From the NCBI GenBank assembly GCA_020056205.1, contig JAGVIF010000512.1, forward strand, positions 1 to 10,477: a DNA stretch of 10,477 nt, written 5' to 3'. Below the pieces are notes generated by a model, which did no database searches, was not told the DNA's origin, and worked only from the letters and a program-made list of their open reading frames with translations. Shown one piece after another: positions 6,986 to 10,477 of this stretch (position 1 is the stretch's first letter; every line of letters starts with the position of its first letter). The position numbers were made by a program, and so were the translations under genes. The stretch comes from Lentisphaeria bacterium. Its GTDB lineage: Bacteria; Verrucomicrobiota; Lentisphaeria; Victivallales; GWF2-50-93.

Positions 6986-7810
6986 ATGAATAAAACCGAA
7001 CTTTTAACTGAAATAAATAAGATAAGGCTGAATCCGGGGCGGATGCTCGGACAGAATTTCATGGTTGACGGCAATATGCTTGATTTCATAGTCAAGAGCG
7101 CGTCTCCTGATGACGGTGAAACTATAGTCGAAATAGGACCCGGCTTTGGGCCTCTTACAAAAAAGTTGTTGCCGCGCGCCGCCGTAACAGCTATTGAAAT
7201 GGATGTAAAATTGTATTCTTATTTGAAGGCAAATATCGTCTCCCCAAATTTTAAACTCGTTCACGCCGACGCCTTGCGCGTGGACTACCAAGAATTAATC
7301 GGCGGAAATTCGTTTCGCGTGGTCTCAAATATGCCTTATTCGATAAGCAGTCCGTTTGTAATGAAAATGACGGAGCTTGAGAATCCTCCCGTAAAAATGC
7401 ATCTTGTCCTGCAGAAGGAGACTGCCGGGCGTTTTGCGGCGCGGCCGGGACCCAAAGAATATGGGGCTGTCTCCGTCCTTGTTCAAACCGTTTATGCTGT
7501 GGAAAAGATAAGAAATATTCCGCCGGAAGTTTTTTATCCAAAACCCGATGTGACATCATCCTTGGTGTCATTTGTAAAAAGAGATTCCATCCCGACACGT
7601 CTTGAGAGACAAGAACTCTCAAGGTTTGTCAAGGCTTCTTTTTCAAAAAGAAGAAAAAAACTCGTCAACAATCTCGATGATTTCTATGACCGCGCCGGCA
7701 TCCTTGCTTTTTTTCTCAAAAAAGGAATAGACGAAAATATCAGAGCGGAAAGAATCGGCGTGGAAAGTTATCTGGAAATGTCCCGTGAAATATTGCGGAT
7801 ATATCCCTGA
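6986..7810 (+). CDS. rsmA: 16S rRNA (adenine1518-N6/adenine1519-N6)-dimethyltransferase
   Basis: RsmA (KsgA) uses S-adenosylmethionine to dimethylate two adjacent adenines in the 3' terminal hairpin of 16S rRNA during late 30S assembly. At 274 aa it has the normal length. The Rossmann-fold motifs are in order: LGQNFMVD near the N-terminus (21-28), EIGPGFGPLT with Glu49 and GPGFG at 51-55, acidic Glu71 at the end of strand 2, ADAL with Asp95, and the catalytic NMPY at 115-118 (NLPY in E. coli). The C-terminal part has FYPKPDVTSS and the basic ASFSKRRKKL segment typical of the rRNA-binding domain. The start matches the family N-terminus, although no ribosome binding site is visible. A broken lactonase gene follows after 37 bp and may share the transcript. 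Confidence 0.95.
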   Translation: MNKTELLTEINKIRLNPGRMLGQNFMVDGNMLDFIVKSASPDDGETIVEIGPGFGPLTKKLLPRAAVTAIEMDVKLYSYLKANIVSPNFKLVHADALRVDYQELIGGNSFRVVSNMPYSISSPFVMKMTELENPPVKMHLVLQKETAGRFAARPGPKEYGAVSVLVQTVYAVEKIRNIPPEVFYPKPDVTSSLVSFVKRDSIPTRLERQELSRFVKASFSKRRKKLVNNLDDFYDRAGILAFFLKKGIDENIRAERIGVESYLEMSREILRIYP

Positions 7811-7847
7811 GTTTATTGTTTAATTATCAACATGTTATAAATTATTT

Positions 7848-8940
7848 ATGTCGAATCCGTCACAAATTCAGGTGATATATATAGGAACCTACTGCGGAGA
7901 GAGAAGCAAAGGCATATATGTATCTGAAATTGATATGCTCACGGGCGAACTAACTCCGCCAAAACTTGCCGCTGAAACAAGAAACCCGACATTTCTCGCG
8001 ACAGATTCTAAATGCTCATTTCTATATGCCGCAAATGAAATCGAGAACTACGGCGGCAAAAAAGACAGCGGATCAGTCAGCGCCTTTCCATAGACAGAAA
8101 GAGCGGAGCGCTCTCGCCTCTAAACAGCGTGTCTTCCGGCGGCGGAGGTCCTTGCCATCTGACGCTTGACCGCTCAGATAAATTTCTCATAACTGCCAAT
8201 TACTCGGGGGGAACTTTCTCGGTCATTCCGGTCAAAAAGGATGTCGGCGTCGGCGAAGTTTCCACAGCGATTAAACATGAGGGGGGTGGCGCCAACAAGA
8301 AAAGCCAAGCCTCTCCTCGCCCGCACTGCATAACACTGGATGCCGCCCCGCCGGATGCTTTGTGTTTATCTGCGACCTCGGAACAGACAAAATCATGATT
8401 TATGAGTTCAATCAGGCTGATGGATCAGTAAAACCCGCCATGAGCCCTTTTGTGAAAATCAAGCCGGGCGCTGGACCGCGCCACCTCGTGTTTCATCCGG
8501 CAGGCCGTTTCTCATATCTGATAAATGAATTTGATTCAACTGTCAACGTTTTTTCTTACAATGCCTCTGAAGGCTCGCTGAAGGAGCTTCAGACCATCAG
8601 CAGTCTCCCTGAAAATTTTATCGGGAAAAACACCGGCGCGGAGATAGGAATCGCCCCGTCCGGAAGATTTCTTTACGCATCAAACAGAGGACATGACAGT
8701 ATCGCTGTTTTCACTGTGGATCAGGAAAGCGGCAGGCTTTCATCCTTGGAACATACGGCTTCAGGAGGAAAAAATCCGCGATTCTTTGGGATTGACCCGT
8801 CCGGCAGGTGGCTTCTCTCTGCAAACCAATCGTCGGACAATATAACAGTCTTCAAGATTGACGCCAAAACAGGAAAACTTAAATCTGCCGGCAAATCCAT
8901 TGAAATAGGCTCTCCTGTATGCATAACTTTTATTCCATGA
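7848..8940 (+). pseudogene. Beta-propeller lactonase (6-phosphogluconolactonase-like), broken by two frameshifts
   Basis: Homology-like sequence runs across three frames: 7848 to about 8087, about 8087 to about 8350, and about 8350 to 8940. The first frame hits TAG at 8091-8093 just after GSVSAF, and the next frame continues with SIDRKSGALSP. The second break falls in a C-rich stretch near 8346-8352, after which FVFICDLGTDKI follows. Adding one base at each point restores a 364-codon frame to the stop at 8938-8940, the normal length for this family. The reading IYIGTY..GIYVSEID..TGELT, the recurring propeller repeats and the ending GSPVCITFIP fit the seven-bladed lactonase family (YkgB/YbhE type), which hydrolyses 6-phosphogluconolactone in some members. 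There is no signal peptide. It may be a decaying gene or two single-base consensus errors. The exact substrate is not predictable. Confidence 0.85.
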
Positions 8941-8971
8941 ATTTTCGATAGGCTTATACAAATGCGGGGCG

Positions 8972-10282
8972 TCATAGGTCTTCGATCAATACATTCGATT
9001 TGGAATCTTCAGCGCTCTTTTCAATATCGTTCATTGTCATAATGATTTTTTTCATGTCTTGATCGGCTTCATCGGGGACATCCGTTTCGTTTCCGTCAAT
9101 TTTGTTTAGGATATATGAAACCGTCAGATTCCTTATGTCTATGGCAGGGAGATATTGAATGTCCTCGCTTTTATTTTCATAATGTTCGACTATTATGCCG
9201 CTTTGGCACAGTTGCCCGGCGATCTGCCGAACCGTCATTAAAGGTATCCGAGTTTTTTCAGATATTTCAGCATCGGAGATGCGTATTCCCGCCTTGAAAG
9301 CTTTGGAAATAAGCGAAGCTATTCGGAGCGAAATTGCCTTCGTTTTTTTGTTGTTATTTTTAGCCGGCATGGCTCCGTGTTCATAAAGGTCTGCGGTTTG
9401 AAATGCGCACGATATTTCCACTCCGAACAGAAGGACAAGCCAGCTGAGTTGAAGCCATACTAAGAATAGAGGGAGGGCGGCAAAGCTCCCATAAATGGCG
9501 TCGTAGCCTGTCAATTCGACCTGTAATTTTATATACAACCACTGCAATATTTGATAAATTATGCCGGCGCTCACTCCTGCGGTTACGGCTGATTTTAATC
9601 TCACCTTGGTATTGGGAATGAAAATGTATATGAAGGCCATAAGCAGACACGGAATAATATACGAGACGAGTTTCAGGACGAGGAAAAAAAGTATGGCAAG
9701 ATAAATAGCGGCTCCGTGAGCGGTCAGCAAAGAACTTATCTTTGTATTTAAAAAAACCGTTATGCTTCCGCTGAGGATTATCAAAGCCGGAGCAATTATA
9801 ACGACAGATATATAGTCGCTGAATTTTCTCGCTAAACTCCTCTGCGCGGCGGTCTTCCAGATGTTATTGAAAGAATCTTCAATATTTCCGAGAAGTTTTA
9901 TTATGGTGTATAGAAGAGCGAGAACTCCGACCCCCGCTATCGCGCCGCTCTTTGTGTTTTCTATAAGCGACCCCGCAAAACCAATTATGTAGACCACCGC
10001 CTCGTGTTGTTGTGAAAACTCATCAAGCAGTCTTTCCCTCAGATTATCTTCAAATCCGAAGCCTCTTGCTATTCCGAAGAACATCGCGACAACAGGAACA
10101 ATGGACAAAAGTGTGTAATATGTCAGCGCGGATGCGTGCAAAAAACATTTGCCATCCGAAAAACCGCGAAAAGAAAGAAAAATCACTCTCAGAAATGTCA
10201 GATATAATTTTTTTATCCCGCTTGTTTTCTGAACGTTGACTTTCCAGATGTCATCATTAAAATATTTTAAAATTCTTCCCAT
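8972..10282 (-). CDS. YihY/BrkB-family (UPF0761) inner membrane protein with C-terminal helix-turn-helix-like domain
   Basis: This is an integral inner-membrane protein of the YihY/virulence factor BrkB family, whose biochemical role is unsettled. About six hydrophobic segments are visible (numbering from Met at 10282): roughly 50-72, 113-130, 157-177, 191-222 (long), 229-246 and 267-289. Family hallmarks are ASALTYYTLLSIVP in segment 1, NIEDSFNNIW after segment 2, PNTKVRLKSA, and YGSFAALPLFLVWL before the last segment. After the membrane core, residues of about 310-375 look like a winged-helix (SDAEISEKTRIPLMTVRQIA), followed by an acidic tail. I chose the Met at 10282. The frame extends to 10360, but those 26 residues are the translation of a hexamer repeat (PIAIPTPTP) and do not resemble the family. 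No clear ribosome binding site precedes either start. It converges on the lactonase with 31 bp between stops. Confidence 0.88.
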   Translation of the reverse strand: MGRILKYFNDDIWKVNVQKTSGIKKLYLTFLRVIFLSFRGFSDGKCFLHASALTYYTLLSIVPVVAMFFGIARGFGFEDNLRERLLDEFSQQHEAVVYIIGFAGSLIENTKSGAIAGVGVLALLYTIIKLLGNIEDSFNNIWKTAAQRSLARKFSDYISVVIIAPALIILSGSITVFLNTKISSLLTAHGAAIYLAILFFLVLKLVSYIIPCLLMAFIYIFIPNTKVRLKSAVTAGVSAGIIYQILQWLYIKLQVELTGYDAIYGSFAALPLFLVWLQLSWLVLLFGVEISCAFQTADLYEHGAMPAKNNNKKTKAISLRIASLISKAFKAGIRISDAEISEKTRIPLMTVRQIAGQLCQSGIIVEHYENKSEDIQYLPAIDIRNLTVSYILNKIDGNETDVPDEADQDMKKIIMTMNDIEKSAEDSKSNVLIEDL

Positions 10283-10329
10283 ATTTAGTGTCTTTGTTTT
10301 AAAGTTCGTCTTTGAAACTACTACTTTTT

Positions 10330-10365
10330 TCGGGGTCGGGGTCGGTATCGCTATCGGCATCGCAA
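10330..10365. repeat. Hexamer tandem array, 6 units
   Basis: Six 6-bp units run tcgggg, tcgggg, tcggta, tcgcta, tcggca, tcgcaa. The period is a multiple of 3, so the array keeps a frame open on the minus strand and falsely lengthens the membrane-protein gene at its 5' end. It is preceded by ctttgaaact (10310-10319) and a T stretch, the same arrangement as at 2732-2760. Confidence 0.75.
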
Positions 10366-10397
10366 TTGATTGAAAAGCAGTCAGAATTCAGCGTCCT

Positions 10398-10425
10398 ACC
10401 CCGAGCGCTTACGCCTCGGGGTTTT
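10398..10425 (+). terminator. Terminator-like hairpin with short T tract, no gene upstream on its strand
   Basis: Arms accccgag (10398-10405) and ctcggggt (10415-10422) form an 8-bp GC-rich stem with a 9-nt loop and run into TTTT (10422-10425). As a terminator it would act on plus-strand transcripts, but the gene to its left is on the minus strand. It may instead belong to the repeat that starts at its 3' arm, or stop antisense or read-through transcription. Confidence 0.4.
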
Positions 10426-10477
10426 ATCAAAATGAAACTAAATTGATAAAATCGGTGTTCATCGGTGGTGAAGTTTC
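10421..10477. repeat. 57-bp dispersed repeat, copy 2, cut by the window edge
   Basis: It is identical to 1200-1256 in the same orientation. The match still holds at the last base of the window, so the repeat may extend further. As with copy 1, the repeat begins at the 3' foot of a hairpin whose sequence differs from the one before copy 1. Confidence 0.9.

Noticed and set aside
8085..8352. Programmed ribosomal frameshifting in the lactonase gene
   Set aside because: Both shifts would have to be in the -1 direction within 270 bp. Neither site has a canonical slippery heptamer, and this enzyme family is not known for recoding.

Overview
The window looks like chromosomal DNA from an uncultured, probably strictly anaerobic bacterium. 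It has five intact protein genes and one broken one: folD (+), tgt (-), a single-chain pyruvate:ferredoxin oxidoreductase (-), rsmA/ksgA (+), a frameshifted beta-propeller lactonase (+), and a YihY/BrkB-type membrane protein (-). Pyruvate oxidation by an oxygen-sensitive ferredoxin-linked enzyme points to anaerobic metabolism. Only folD and the oxidoreductase have a clear Shine-Dalgarno site. The gaps contain many short-period tandem repeats and hairpins of the kind common in PVC-type and candidate-phylum genomes. That taxonomic hint is weak, and I cannot place the organism from this sequence.

Layout: 1-230 is a leader region with a 15-bp triplicate and two good sigma70-like promoters driving folD (231-1127). 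folD converges on tgt (1255-2349) across a 127-bp gap holding a probable terminator and one copy of a 57-bp repeat. From 2350 to 3246 there are about 900 bp with no believable gene. The first half is a mosaic of tandem arrays with periods of 7, 8 and 9 bp, and the second half is a run of adjacent hairpins. The oxidoreductase (3247-6771) and rsmA (6986-7810) diverge from a 214-bp promoter region. The lactonase follows rsmA by 37 bp and converges on the YihY-like gene (8972-10282). The last 120 bp carry a hexamer array, a strong hairpin and a second identical copy of the 57-bp repeat, cut by the window edge.

The genes are housekeeping in character: one-carbon/folate metabolism, tRNA queuosine modification, central carbon oxidation, and rRNA dimethylation. 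They do not form one operon, and strand switches separate nearly every pair. I see no defence system, CRISPR array, transposase or biosynthetic cluster. The unexplained content is in the intergenic DNA: the 57-bp repeat found twice directly after unrelated hairpins, the tandem-array mosaic, and the hairpin cluster downstream of the oxidoreductase gene.
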